Positions 1-9,021 of a stretch of DNA of 64,000 nucleotides are shown here, one piece after another (position 1 is the first letter of the stretch; every line of letters starts with the position of its first letter). Origin of the DNA: Taibaiella sp. KBW10 (GTDB taxonomy: Bacteria; Bacteroidota; Bacteroidia; Chitinophagales; Chitinophagaceae); NCBI RefSeq assembly GCF_003852495.1, contig NZ_QAJI01000004.1, positions 604,414-668,413 on the forward strand. Reading direction: 5' to 3'. The notes beneath the pieces were generated by a model. The model saw nothing but the letters and a program-made list of their open reading frames with translations. It was not told where the DNA came from and did not search any database. Both the position numbers and the translations under genes were made by a program.

Positions 1-999
1 AAGGTTTTGTTTGCCCTCTTTAAGGCTGTTCTGCGTCTCTTTAACTAAGGCCTTATTTTCTTTTATCGTATTATTTACTTTCTTAACCTGGTTCAAGTGC
101 TTATCGATTCCCAATTGCTTACTATATTCCTGTACCTGCTGCCCGGCCTGTTGTTGTAATTGATCCAGCTGATTGCCAAACTGCTGCTGCATGCCTGCAG
201 CAACGCTGGCTTTGGTCTGAAAACCCATTTGTTGCAGTTCTTCTGCACTGATATTCGGATTATTCATCGCCGCCATATTATGGACGCCATTGGCCTTACT
301 CAGGTATTCATTAAAACCTTCTATCCCCTGCAGGTAATCCAGCGCTTTTTGTTCGGCCTCATCAGGATCCTGTACGATCTGTTTCCAATAGCCTACCTGT
401 TGCTGTCCATAACCAAAGGTTTGTTTCAGTTTAGCGGCCTTATCGGCAAGTGCTGTATTATTCAGGAGTTTTCCCAGATCGGTATTTCTTTGTTTAAGCC
501 GGTTCTGAATATAGCTTTGTACATTCAGTTTTTGGTTAAGCTGCTCCAGTCCGGGTATATTGACGGCATTATTCGGTACCAACAGACCTGCCTTGTTTTG
601 TATAAAATTCTGTATTTTCTTAAGACTATCCAGCGCTTTGCTAGGATATTTGGCTTGCGCCTGTTTCAAAAAAGTGGAATCTTTAAGGCTTTTGCCCAAA
701 CTATCGAAACTGAGGGAGCTTAATTTCCGGTAACGGGCATACAGCAGGGAATCGCTGCGCTGCAATTGGCGGGCCAACTGGTTTTCCTGTCTTTGCAGCC
801 GCTTGAGTAAGCGGCGCTGGCTACGGCCGGCCTTCTTTTCGTATCGGGTATAATGCCCGGATTGTTTTTTAATATAAACCTTTGCAGCATGAACAATCTC
901 GCTGCTGTCCGAAGCATAAATTAGGGTTTGATCCTGTGCCAGACTAGCGAAACAGGAGCTCATCAATAGAAGGACGATCAATAAAAAAGGATATTTCAA
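1..999 (-). CDS. Exported coiled-coil protein of unknown function, partial
   Basis: The minus strand is open from a TTG codon at 999 to the left edge, so at least 333 residues are visible and the C-terminus lies outside the window. The first 22 residues form a signal peptide (KYPFLLIVLLLMSS core, then SLAQ); an internal ATG at 963 would cut off its hydrophobic core, so TTG is preferred. An in-frame TAA lies a few codons upstream. The mature part is rich in Lys, Gln and Leu with heptad-like stretches (RRLLKRLQRQENQLARQLQR, later QQQFGNQLDQLQQQAGQQVQ), suggesting long helical coiled coils in the periplasm or at the cell surface. I recognise no domain or family. A 187-codon frame on the opposite strand covers the same DNA but lacks protein-like composition. 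Confidence 0.72.
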   Translation of the reverse strand, partial: MKYPFLLIVLLLMSSCFASLAQDQTLIYASDSSEIVHAAKVYIKKQSGHYTRYEKKAGRSQRRLLKRLQRQENQLARQLQRSDSLLYARYRKLSSLSFDSLGKSLKDSTFLKQAQAKYPSKALDSLKKIQNFIQNKAGLLVPNNAVNIPGLEQLNQKLNVQSYIQNRLKQRNTDLGKLLNNTALADKAAKLKQTFGYGQQQVGYWKQIVQDPDEAEQKALDYLQGIEGFNEYLSKANGVHNMAAMNNPNISAEELQQMGFQTKASVAAGMQQQFGNQLDQLQQQAGQQVQEYSKQLGIDKHLNQVKKVNNTIKENKALVKETQNSLKEGKQNL

Positions 1000-1394
1000 G
1001 GGCGCTAAAGAAAATTTCAGGCGAAAATATTACGTTAATTTTAATTATTTCCTAAAACGATCACATAAATAAAATAATATATATTATTACCTAATGATCA
1101 AATTTATTAATCTGTAAAAAGCACAAATAACAATATTATTTACATATATTTTACTGCAAATATTTTACTTATCTTTCTTAGGGCACTATCAGGCTTATAT
1201 ATTTATCGTTATAAATTCTTTAGTATAGATAGTAGCGGCTTCCTTTCCTGCAAAAAAAATCAGCAGCGAAAGGAGTCTTTCGCTGCTGATTGCTTTAATG
1301 CGGATCATGAGGTGCAGATGATCGTTTGTGTTGTTTTTGTTTTTAGCCTAGGTAATGTGTTTGTATAACTGATCGGGAGATAAACCCGTTATAT
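1000..1394. other. AT-rich intergenic region
   Basis: No credible gene. Very AT-rich around 1050-1220, the likely promoter region of the minus-strand coiled-coil gene. The only clear structure is the terminator hairpin at 1252-1291. Confidence 0.6.
1252..1291 (-). terminator. Rho-independent terminator
   Basis: A perfect 15-bp stem (AATCAGCAGCGAAAG paired with its complement, loop of 4) is followed on the minus strand by a run of eight T. It lies downstream of the minus-strand gene ending at 1395. Confidence 0.85.
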
Positions 1395-1859
1395 TTAATA
1401 GAAAATGAGTTGGGCATATTCCTGGCAATTATTGGCCGGAATCCATCTTACCCTTATGTCGCTGCAACGCTCACATTGATACCCTAAACCCAGATAGCTA
1501 TAGTTCAAGGGTAATGTACATGCGGGAGCAGGTTGCCCTACAACACCGGTCGTTGGGTTTTGACAAGCCGGAGAACCGCTATAGATCAGGGCACCGGTAA
1601 TGCCTTTAGGAATTGGAGGATAGGATCCGGGTAAGGGGAAAAACGTTGTATTCGCGTAAGTTGCGGTACCACCGGGTGCCAAAGACATTATCCCGCTCTG
1701 ATAATTGCGGCCACAGACACAGATCTCATCTCCGATAACACTATAAAAGACAGGACAATTGGTTTGGTTAACAACCCGCAGGGAATAAGCAGAGGGTGCT
1801 TGGGCAAATAAGGCACTGCTGCAAAGCAGCATCATTACAAATAAATATATTCTTTTCAT
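1395..1859 (-). CDS. Small cysteine-rich exported protein
   Basis: About 154 residues from the ATG at 1859; in-frame ATGs at 1871 and 1865 are also possible, but MKRIYLF is the natural start of the signal peptide, which ends at ALFAQ. The mature part has eight cysteines, including CVC, CERC and several single Cys, and many Pro/Gly/Tyr, which suggests a disulfide-stabilised extracytoplasmic beta domain. No T9SS sorting domain is visible at the C-terminus (ends AQLIFY). No family recognised. The gene stands alone and is closed by the terminator at 1252-1291. Confidence 0.75.
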   Translation of the reverse strand: MKRIYLFVMMLLCSSALFAQAPSAYSLRVVNQTNCPVFYSVIGDEICVCGRNYQSGIMSLAPGGTATYANTTFFPLPGSYPPIPKGITGALIYSGSPACQNPTTGVVGQPAPACTLPLNYSYLGLGYQCERCSDIRVRWIPANNCQEYAQLIFY

Positions 1860-1871
1860 AATCATTTCCAA

Positions 1872-2573
1872 TTTTATAAACTCAAAAACCGGGAAAAACG
1901 TTTAGAAGGATAAAACATTTTTTTTGCAATAGCCACTTACAAGGCAAATGGTTTAAAACAAGTAAAGAGGGGCCTACTTTTTTCTAAAGGTTTTCGGATA
2001 CATTCCTTTGATGTAAAATTCACAATATCAATAACTTATACAAAGGGGAAATCCCTTTTTTATAGAGAGCACAAAAAACTACTCTCTTATATGTGATTTA
2101 AAAAATACCCTAAAACATAATACTGGCATAAGCTGCAAAGGAAAAGAAGCCTATTTCTCAATTAAGTGTTTACTAAAAAAAAGCAGAACAAACAAAGGAA
2201 TTCCTATATTTATTTAAGCAAAAAGGCGATCATTTTAAACAGTAAATGCCTAAAAATGAGTCAATTATATATAATATTGTCATCACAGTATAAGCAACCA
2301 TTTTGTTCATCCTTTTGTCCGGCAACAGAAAAACCCACCGGAAATTATCCGGGGTCATAAACTCATTGACGGATACTTTCTGAAATATATTCATGTGCAG
2401 CAAGGGCTACCCCACCCTCTAGTAACTAATCGCTCAAAAAAAGACCATTATCAGCATCATCTTGAAGTAGTGTAAAAGGTCTTCCCTTTTTATTCAAGCA
2501 AAAAAAAATCGGGGTTTAAAACCCCGATCTCTCTTTTATTCAGAACTGTAATGAAACAGACTGAGTATAATTA
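1872..2573. other. Intergenic region, 0.7 kb
   Basis: No convincing gene. A 64-codon plus-strand frame at 2166-2360 is Lys/Ser-rich and looks random. At 2301-2335 there is a CCTTTTGTCCGGCAACAGAA stretch that resembles the degenerate intergenic repeat described near 9050 and 25370. The terminator at 2500-2528 closes the gene to the right. Confidence 0.5.
2500..2528 (-). terminator. Rho-independent terminator
   Basis: A 10-bp GC-rich stem (ATCGGGGTTT/AAACCCCGAT) is followed on the minus strand by about nine T, 46 bp downstream of the stop of the T9SS protein at 2574. Confidence 0.85.
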
Positions 2574-4244
2574 TTATTGTTTTGCAATCACTTGCGTACT
2601 GTTTTTCTGACCATTAATGGTTGTGGTTAAAAAGTAGGTACCGGCATTCAGCTGATCCAGTCCGTCCATTTTAACAAGATGATATCCTTTAGGAAGCGTT
2701 ACCGTGCGTTGTGCAACCATACGGCCGGTTACGTCAGTAAGGCTCAGCTGTACCAAACCTTGCTCATTCATTGTTACTGTATTAGTAAACGCGGCATGAA
2801 AAGGATTAGGGTAAGCAACTGTCTGAACGGCTGCCGCTACATATTGGCTGGCATGTTTGCCACAATCAGCGTGAAACTGGGGAGGTGTTGAGCCACCGCC
2901 TCTAAACACAGGATTGTTCCATTTGTGGAAAGCATGATGTAGCAAATAGTTACTACTGCCGGAACTTTTTTCTGTGAAATAAGTCGCGTACAGGAAGTCC
3001 GGAGCTAATCCGCCCTGGCCGTCACTTATCTTACTGAATGCTATAGCAGAGACAGGGTAAGAAAATGAATTAAGAGAATTAGGCAAACGCATATAATCCG
3101 GAGCACTGATGAGTGATGTACCACTTTCTTTCATTTCCAGAGCAATGTATTGGGAGCCGATGCCACCCGTAGTATACCAACCCACAGTAATCTGTCCGGT
3201 AGTACCACCCGCACCACCATCACCGTAGTGTAAAGCAGGTGCCGTCGCTTTGTATCTGCGGTCTGTCGCGGCATTACCCAATGATCCGTTATTAACAATC
3301 ACTGTTGCCGGAGCGCTTGCAGAATGATAATCCATATGGCGTACATAAATCCTGCTGCCATCGGTATAAGAATAAGCCCAGTTTTCTACATCATAGTGAT
3401 CAGGACAATCCAGTACCAGATCGGAGATGGAGGCTGGTCCTGAATTTACATCTTCCACAAGAGCAGTCATGGTAGCGGTACTGCCAAAAGGAACAGCCAA
3501 CAACACATTCCAGTCTAATACCGATTCAATGATCGTGCCGGTTGGTGGATTTTTATACACAAAATGTACATTAAGCGGTCCGGAGCTGTGGCTAAAAGCG
3601 ACATCAGGACCTGAATATTTTTTGGTACCGGAAAGCGTGGTTATACCACTCCAGTTGCCTGCATTGCCCACCATGGTTTGGATACCGATACCGGGATAGT
3701 CCCAGGTGATGGCTACGCCATAAAGTTTATGGCTATCCATACGTATACGGCCATAAGTGGATGAGCTGGATAAGTTGATAGTGGTTCCCAGGGATAAAGG
3801 GCTACCAGGCGAACCGGTCATATTGTATATATCAAGATAGTGGCCCCCCATACTAAAACTATAGTAAGAAACCAGTACCACATAATCACTGATATTGCCG
3901 TCCCATACAATGCCTACGTTTATATCTGTGGCATCCGGGTACTGAAATGCACCTTGAGAGACGGTGCTGGTGGGGTTAGAAGGATTGGTGAAATGATAAA
4001 TAAATTCACCGGCTGTACCAGGAAGGTTAGAATTCCAGGCAGAAAGGTAAAGGTCTGTCAAACCGAAGCCGGTATTAACATTTTTCATGGAGTAATTAGC
4101 GGTTCCGGTCGGTTTTTTGACCCCAAAAGGAGCATAAATGAATTCGCTGGCTAAAGGTGTGGTAAATACCTGTGCAGAAATTGTATCCGATCCGGCGATG
4201 AGTAGGGAAAGAGGAATGACCAACTTTTTTAGAGATTTTAACAT
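2574..4244 (-). CDS. T9SS-exported protein of unknown function
   Basis: 556 residues. An N-terminal signal peptide ends near TISAQ (about residue 25). The C-terminal 80 residues form a type A T9SS sorting domain (VAYPNPF, then LTDVTGRMV, GTYFLTT, final STQVIAKQ), so the protein crosses the outer membrane by the type IX system and is probably released or anchored after domain cleavage. The central part is rich in Ser, Gly, Tyr and Trp with short repeats of the form NVGIVWDGN and SYTDGSRIYVRHM, which suggests a beta-propeller-like fold, but I cannot name it. It stands alone, with a promoter region to its right and a terminator at 2500-2528. Confidence 0.88.
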   Translation of the reverse strand: MLKSLKKLVIPLSLLIAGSDTISAQVFTTPLASEFIYAPFGVKKPTGTANYSMKNVNTGFGLTDLYLSAWNSNLPGTAGEFIYHFTNPSNPTSTVSQGAFQYPDATDINVGIVWDGNISDYVVLVSYYSFSMGGHYLDIYNMTGSPGSPLSLGTTINLSSSSTYGRIRMDSHKLYGVAITWDYPGIGIQTMVGNAGNWSGITTLSGTKKYSGPDVAFSHSSGPLNVHFVYKNPPTGTIIESVLDWNVLLAVPFGSTATMTALVEDVNSGPASISDLVLDCPDHYDVENWAYSYTDGSRIYVRHMDYHSASAPATVIVNNGSLGNAATDRRYKATAPALHYGDGGAGGTTGQITVGWYTTGGIGSQYIALEMKESGTSLISAPDYMRLPNSLNSFSYPVSAIAFSKISDGQGGLAPDFLYATYFTEKSSGSSNYLLHHAFHKWNNPVFRGGGSTPPQFHADCGKHASQYVAAAVQTVAYPNPFHAAFTNTVTMNEQGLVQLSLTDVTGRMVAQRTVTLPKGYHLVKMDGLDQLNAGTYFLTTTINGQKNSTQVIAKQ

Positions 4245-4782
4245 GGGATAAATTGTTGATTAGTGAATAATATTTAAATAATCAATTGCCGATAGGTTAT
4301 TAGCTATAAAACATGGATAATGGTACTTCCTTTTGAAGGCTATTATCCCGTTTTATCTACGGGCAAGCACCGATGTCTACCGGTTCGTCTACTTTGTAAA
4401 ATACCTGCCTCCTTCCAGGTCGTTTTAGGATATATTTTGGTTAACAGAAGGTTAAATATAATTATCATTTTTTTTAATTCCAAATGATATGATTTATTTA
4501 AAATGTTATAAAAAACTTAAAACCAGTGAAATAGAAGTAAAAGTGAATCTAGGCATAGGATACCATCGGAAGAAAAAATTATCGCAGCTAAAACATGAGC
4601 ATATAACAATGCTGATAACCGGAACATTTGCGGACACGGAGCAAGATTGGGCTTAGGAAGGCCCGGAATTGATCGGGGCGGGGTAAATATGGGGAGACAT
4701 AAAACACTTTTATACGGCCTTGGGTTTCAGCCCCCGGAACAAACGCCTGCCCTACTTCCCATATCCATTAAAGTGCAATAAC
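4245..4782. other. Intergenic region, 0.54 kb
   Basis: Upstream region of the T9SS gene at 2574-4244 and downstream of the AraC gene. AT-rich from 4440 to 4600. No open frame with coding character, no clear hairpin and no repeat were seen. Confidence 0.5.
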
Positions 4783-5625
4783 TTATTGTTTGGCAAATGC
4801 CAACCTGAAGGCTTTGGGGCTTTTACCGCGCTGGGTTTTAAAAAATTTATTAAGATGGCTTTCATCGGTGAAACCCAGCTCATCGGCGATTTCTGTAATA
4901 CGCCTGTCGCTGTGTTTCAAGCGGTGTTCAATCAATGTGGTTTTATAATTATTGATAAATGATTGTAGGGTCTCGCCGCTATGTTTCTTAAAATATTTGC
5001 CCAGGTAATTTTCAGAGATGCCAAATGCTTTACAGATGCTTTCTGTACGGATTTTTTCAGGCTCATATATGTGGCACTGTATATAGTTGAGCATTTCAAT
5101 AATACGCGCTTCTGAAGATTCATCAATATTCTGCGGCAGGTATTTGGCAATATTACGCGCCACCACCATAATCAATGTGTTGACCAATTGTCCGGTCAGT
5201 TCGCCATGGTACAGGTCTTTGTTTACTGCCTCGCGGATCAGCGCTTCTACCAGCGGACGTACAAGTGTTTTATCGCTTTGGTTTTTTAAGATACAGCCCG
5301 GCTTATGGTTGGCATTTTGCAGGATAAATTCCAGCCGCTGTATATTTTCCTGAGAAAATCCATTCCCTTTCAGGTAAATATTACGGAAACGCAGGAAGAA
5401 AAACCGTGTGGTACTGTCGATAGAGAACTGGCTGCAGTCCTGTGGTGTCAGCAAAAACATGTGGTTTTCGTAATACGAAAAACGATGCTGGTTAATGCAG
5501 TGCTGCCCGCTTCCGGACAAGATAAACACCAATTCGAAAAAATTCTTTTTACCCTGCAGTTCAGGAAATGTATCAAGGGTTTCGAAATGGATGTTATAAG
5601 GTTCGTATAAAAAATTGGGCTTCAT
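4783..5625 (-). CDS. AraC-family transcriptional regulator
   Basis: 280 residues. Residues about 1-100 resemble the AraC cupin-like sensing domain (FFELVFILSGSG, later FLLTPQD). Residues about 175-277 hold the two helix-turn-helix motifs: SICKAFGISENYLGKYFKKH and ITEIADELGFTDESHLNKFF, ending in GKSPKAFR as in the family. The gene diverges from the exported acetolactate decarboxylase, with 113 bp between start codons, so it probably controls that operon and itself. A good Bacteroidota -7 box lies at 5646-5653. The ligand cannot be read from the sequence; a small carbonyl or sugar-derived compound is a guess. Confidence 0.93.
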   Translation of the reverse strand: MKPNFLYEPYNIHFETLDTFPELQGKKNFFELVFILSGSGQHCINQHRFSYYENHMFLLTPQDCSQFSIDSTTRFFFLRFRNIYLKGNGFSQENIQRLEFILQNANHKPGCILKNQSDKTLVRPLVEALIREAVNKDLYHGELTGQLVNTLIMVVARNIAKYLPQNIDESSEARIIEMLNYIQCHIYEPEKIRTESICKAFGISENYLGKYFKKHSGETLQSFINNYKTTLIEHRLKHSDRRITEIADELGFTDESHLNKFFKTQRGKSPKAFRLAFAKQ

Positions 5626-5645
5626 ACCGACAAAATTAATAGGAG

Positions 5646-5653
5646 CAAATATA
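5646..5653 (-). promoter_or_regulatory. -7 box of the AraC-family gene
   Basis: On the minus strand this reads TATATTTG, a full match to TAnnTTTG, 20 bp before the AraC start codon. A second match (TAATTTTG) lies at 5631-5638 but is very close to the start. Confidence 0.45.
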
Positions 5654-5700
5654 TACCTAATTAAAGCAATTTTATACTACACAACAGCCATTTAACGGTA

Positions 5701-5708
5701 TATTTTTG
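5701..5708 (+). promoter_or_regulatory. -7 box of the acetolactate decarboxylase operon
   Basis: TATTTTTG matches TAnnTTTG. Transcription would start near 5715, downstream of the ATG at 5706, which supports the second ATG at 5739 as the real start. No clear -33 TTTG is seen at the right distance, as expected for a promoter that needs an activator such as the neighbouring AraC protein. Confidence 0.5.
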
Positions 5709-5738
5709 CTTTATCAAATCAACAAAATACGATTAAGC

Positions 5739-6506
5739 ATGAGAGCAATAATAGGCGCAACGATTTTAATACTGGCGGCAACACCCCTCAAGGCGCAACA
5801 AAAAGCGGACAAAATTTTTCATTATTCGACTATGGATGCGATGCGCAACGGCGTATATACCGGCGGGCTCAGTGTAAAAGAGGCAAAGCAAAAGGGCGAT
5901 TTCGGCTTAGGCACCTTCCATCTGCTGGATGGGGAACTGATTGCCCTAAACGGAACCATTTACCGGGTGGCCACCGACGGCACTGTAGCGATAGCCAGTG
6001 ATCAGCGCAGCATTCCTTTCGGTTCTTTTACCTTTTTCAAAGCAGACCATACTATAATATTAAAAGACATAAACACAATTGATGATTTACAAAAAGAGTT
6101 ATTAAATCATCTGCCTTCTAAAAACCGTTTTTACGCCCTTAAAATTGAAGCTACTTTCAATAATATATCACTGGGAGGTGCGATCAAAACCCATGAATCG
6201 GATACTACCGGCATCGCTGCCTTTATGAAAAACAGACCGGTATATACCAAATCGAATGTCCGGGGCACCATCGTAGGCTTTTATAACCCGCCCTATATTA
6301 GCGGTATCGATCTGTCGCCTTTTCACTTTCATTTCCTTTCTACCGACAAAAACTTTGGCGGGCACTTAATGAACGGAAAGCTATCTTCTGCAACAATCAC
6401 GGTTTACGCAGATGAAAAAGACAGCTATGAGCTGGCGCTGCCAAACACAGACAATGCGGGATACCGGCGACACTGGAAAACATCTGAAACAACCGCTACA
6501 TACTAA
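5739..6506 (+). CDS. budA: Exported alpha-acetolactate decarboxylase
   Basis: 255 residues from the ATG at 5739; the earlier ATG at 5706 would overlap the promoter and precede the signal peptide (MRAIIGATILILAATPLKAQ). The family converts 2-acetolactate to acetoin with a zinc ion bound by three His. Here these are His196, His198 and His209 (SPFHFHF...GGH); the conserved Glu66 (LDGELIAL) and Arg175 (NVRGTIVGF) are also present. The signal peptide places the enzyme in the periplasm or outside; extracellular forms are known, for example in Brevibacillus. It is the first gene of a set with the cupin/MRJP fusion (31 bp downstream) and a medium-chain dehydrogenase, divergent from an AraC regulator. 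Confidence 0.92.
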   Translation: MRAIIGATILILAATPLKAQQKADKIFHYSTMDAMRNGVYTGGLSVKEAKQKGDFGLGTFHLLDGELIALNGTIYRVATDGTVAIASDQRSIPFGSFTFFKADHTIILKDINTIDDLQKELLNHLPSKNRFYALKIEATFNNISLGGAIKTHESDTTGIAAFMKNRPVYTKSNVRGTIVGFYNPPYISGIDLSPFHFHFLSTDKNFGGHLMNGKLSSATITVYADEKDSYELALPNTDNAGYRRHWKTSETTATY

Positions 6507-6537
6507 TTCTTAACCATACATTTTAATCTTTCACACA

Positions 6538-7941
6538 ATGAAAAGGACAAAGAAATTCCTGCTTTTAACGGCTACAAGCCTACTCTTTAATCAGGCAAAT
6601 GCACAAGAACGCATACTACAAACAGACTTTAGCAAAGGGAGCTGGGAACAAGTGGGCAAAGGCCTGCAGCGTAAATGGGTAACCGGTTCTGAAAGCACTT
6701 TTGCCCATTGGAAAATGGATAAAGGTGCTCACGTACCGCCACATCAGCACCCTAACGAGCAGGTCACTTATATTACCAGCGGCAGCGTAAAGGTGATTAT
6801 GGATGGGAAAGATCATATTGTAAAAGCAGGGGGCGTACTCGTCATTCCTCCGAATACAACGCATGAATTTTTCTGCCTGGAAGATGGCACGGTAGACCTC
6901 GATTTTTTCGCCCCGGCCCGTAAAGATTGGATAGAAGGTACGGCCAATTATATTCCACAACAGCAACGTAGCATAGAAAAGGTCGCACAATTTGATGATG
7001 TACGGCCGGGCAACGTAGCGGTAAGTAAAGATGGACGTGTGTTTGCCACCATTCATCCACTAGGTAATCCTAAGCAGCAATTGGTAGAGATTATAAATGG
7101 CAAAGCCATTCCTTTCCCCTCGCTTGCCCTTCAAAAAAACGGAAATCCGGCCAGTGATAAAACCTTTGATACCCCTCTGGGTATAACCGTAGACGATAAT
7201 AACCAACTGTGGATGATCGATATGGGATTGGAACTGGGAAAAACCCGCTTATGGCGTTTCGATTTAAAAAAGAATACTGTAGCAGAGACAATATACTTTT
7301 CTCCGGAAATCGCGCCTAAAGGAAGTTTTCTGCAGGATGTCGCTATTGATGCAAAAAGAGGATGGGCTTACCTGGCCGACATTACGAATCCGGGTATCAT
7401 TACCTTGAATCTTAAAACAAAAAAGGCCCAAAGATTTAGCGGTCACGCAGCCTTGCAGGCAGAAGATGTGGATATGATGATTGGCGGACGGGTTATCAAC
7501 TTTGGTGGCAAACCGGCACGTGTCGGCATCAATCCGATTACGCTTTCAGCAGATGGAGAAACGCTTTTCTTCGGCTCTATGAATGGTACTACCTGGTATA
7601 AAGTACCGGCAAAACTATTTCGTGAAAACGCCGATGAGCTTACGATTGGCAATGCCATACAAAAATTTGGCGACAAGCCTATCAGTGATGGGGTGGCAAC
7701 AGATGCCCAAGGCAATCATTATATGACCAACCTGGGTGGCTATAGCATCAGCAAACTGGATGCAAAGGGCCAACTCAGTAATTGGGTAACGGACAGGGCT
7801 TTGAACTGGCCGGATAATATAGCATTATCTCCGGATGGATACCTGTATATTTCGGTTAACCAACTATACACGACGCCGGCCTTTACCGGTGGTACTGACC
7901 AGGGCAGACCACCCTATTTCATTTACCGTATCAAACTATAA
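6538..7941 (+). CDS. Exported cupin / major-royal-jelly-protein (yellow) fusion
   Basis: 467 residues with signal peptide (ends NQANAQ, about residue 23). Residues about 40-125 form a cupin: PPHQHPNEQ gives His69, His71 and Glu74, and PPNTTHEF gives His109, a complete metal-binding set. Residues about 145-467 form a six-bladed propeller of the major royal jelly protein/yellow family (LGITVDDNNQLWMIDMG, AYLADITNPGIITLNLKTKK, LSADGETLFFGSMNGTTWY, LNWPDNIALSPDGYLYISVNQ). Bacterial MRJP-like proteins are poorly characterised; some relatives are linked to dopachrome or lactone chemistry. It lies between the acetolactate decarboxylase and the dehydrogenase in the same orientation, so a role in processing a small exported metabolite is a reasonable inference. 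The cupin and the propeller may act on the same compound. Confidence 0.88.
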   Translation: MKRTKKFLLLTATSLLFNQANAQERILQTDFSKGSWEQVGKGLQRKWVTGSESTFAHWKMDKGAHVPPHQHPNEQVTYITSGSVKVIMDGKDHIVKAGGVLVIPPNTTHEFFCLEDGTVDLDFFAPARKDWIEGTANYIPQQQRSIEKVAQFDDVRPGNVAVSKDGRVFATIHPLGNPKQQLVEIINGKAIPFPSLALQKNGNPASDKTFDTPLGITVDDNNQLWMIDMGLELGKTRLWRFDLKKNTVAETIYFSPEIAPKGSFLQDVAIDAKRGWAYLADITNPGIITLNLKTKKAQRFSGHAALQAEDVDMMIGGRVINFGGKPARVGINPITLSADGETLFFGSMNGTTWYKVPAKLFRENADELTIGNAIQKFGDKPISDGVATDAQGNHYMTNLGGYSISKLDAKGQLSNWVTDRALNWPDNIALSPDGYLYISVNQLYTTPAFTGGTDQGRPPYFIYRIKL

Positions 7942-8007
7942 AAAAGCGGTTACCGATCTCAAAGCCGCCGCTGAACCGTATATAAATAACATTTTAAAAA
8001 TATTCTA

Positions 8008-9021
8008 ATGAAAGCCATCGGATTTAAAACCTCTTTGCCCCTTACCGAAGCGGAAAGTTTCCTCGCATTTGAAAAAGATATTCCCAGCCCTTTGGGGCAC
8101 GACCTGCTGGTAAAAATAGAAGCTATCGGCATCAATCCGGTAGATTTCAAGATTCGTCAAAATAGCTTGAAAAATCAGGTACTGGATAGCCCTAAAATAA
8201 TCGGCTGGGATGCCGTGGGTACGGTAGCAGCAGTGGGCAACCAGGTTTCACTTTTCAAAATAGGCGATAAAGTTTTTTATGCAGGCGATATTAACAAAGA
8301 TGGTTGCAACCAGGAATTCCAATTGGTTGATGAACGTATTGTGGGTTTTGCCCCTAGAAAGATAAGTGCCGCGGAAGCGGCTGCGATACCATTAACCGCA
8401 CTTACTGCATTTGAATTATTATTTGACCGGATGCGGTTGCATCCGGAAAAGGACAAGGGCAAGTCAATCCTGATTATCGGGGGTGCAGGCGGTGTAGGCT
8501 CTATTGCCATCCAAATAGCTAAAAAGCTTTTGGGTTTAACCGTAATTGCTACGGCATCAAGACCGGAAAGTATGGCCTGGTGTACGACACAAGGTGCCGA
8601 TTTTGTGGTAAACCATAAAAACCTGGTAACAGAAGTAAGGCAGAGGGGCCACGAAACGGTAGATTTCATACTGGATCTGGTTGATGTGAATCAGTATTGG
8701 GATGCTTTTGTACAGCTGATTAAACCACAGGGTAGCATCGGTAGCATCAGTGATCCGGTAGCACCGGTCAATCTTCGTCAGTTAAAGGGAAAGAGTGTCA
8801 GTTTCCATTGGGAGCTGATGTTTACCAGGAGTATGTTTCAAACGGATGATATGATCGGGCAGCATCATATACTGAATACTGTAGCGGAGCTTTTGGATAA
8901 GGGTATTCTACAAACCACGTTACAAAAAACCTTTAATGGGTTTAGCGTTGAGCATTTAAAAGCCGCGCACCATTTACAAGAGAGCGGCCAGACCATCGGA
9001 AAAACGGTTCTTGTATATTAA
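8008..9021 (+). CDS. Zinc-type medium-chain alcohol dehydrogenase / quinone oxidoreductase family protein
   Basis: 337 residues, cytoplasmic (no signal peptide). The N-terminal GroES-like domain (residues about 1-125; GINPVDFKIR, IIGWDAVGTV) is followed by a Rossmann domain with the nucleotide motif GGAGGVGS at residues 158-165 and FVVNHKN, typical of NADPH-dependent quinone or enone reductases of the medium-chain family. The structural-zinc cysteines of classical alcohol dehydrogenases are missing, so it is probably a zinc-free oxidoreductase. It is the third gene after budA and the cupin fusion, with a 66-bp gap, and could reduce a carbonyl product of that pathway such as acetoin or diacetyl. 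That link is inferred from position only. Confidence 0.9.
   Translation: MKAIGFKTSLPLTEAESFLAFEKDIPSPLGHDLLVKIEAIGINPVDFKIRQNSLKNQVLDSPKIIGWDAVGTVAAVGNQVSLFKIGDKVFYAGDINKDGCNQEFQLVDERIVGFAPRKISAAEAAAIPLTALTAFELLFDRMRLHPEKDKGKSILIIGGAGGVGSIAIQIAKKLLGLTVIATASRPESMAWCTTQGADFVVNHKNLVTEVRQRGHETVDFILDLVDVNQYWDAFVQLIKPQGSIGSISDPVAPVNLRQLKGKSVSFHWELMFTRSMFQTDDMIGQHHILNTVAELLDKGILQTTLQKTFNGFSVEHLKAAHHLQESGQTIGKTVLVY

Noticed and set aside
160..723. 187-codon plus-strand frame
   Set aside because: It is opposite the coiled-coil gene, rich in Ile, Leu, Phe and Cys as expected for the complement of a Gln/Lys-rich coding strand, and has no sensible domain.
2166..2360. 64-codon plus-strand frame
   Set aside because: Low-complexity Lys/Ser composition in AT-rich DNA, no signal peptide, no partner.
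6616..7056. 146-codon minus-strand frame inside the cupin gene
   Set aside because: Shadow of the cupin domain; the plus-strand protein has complete metal ligands and a signal peptide.
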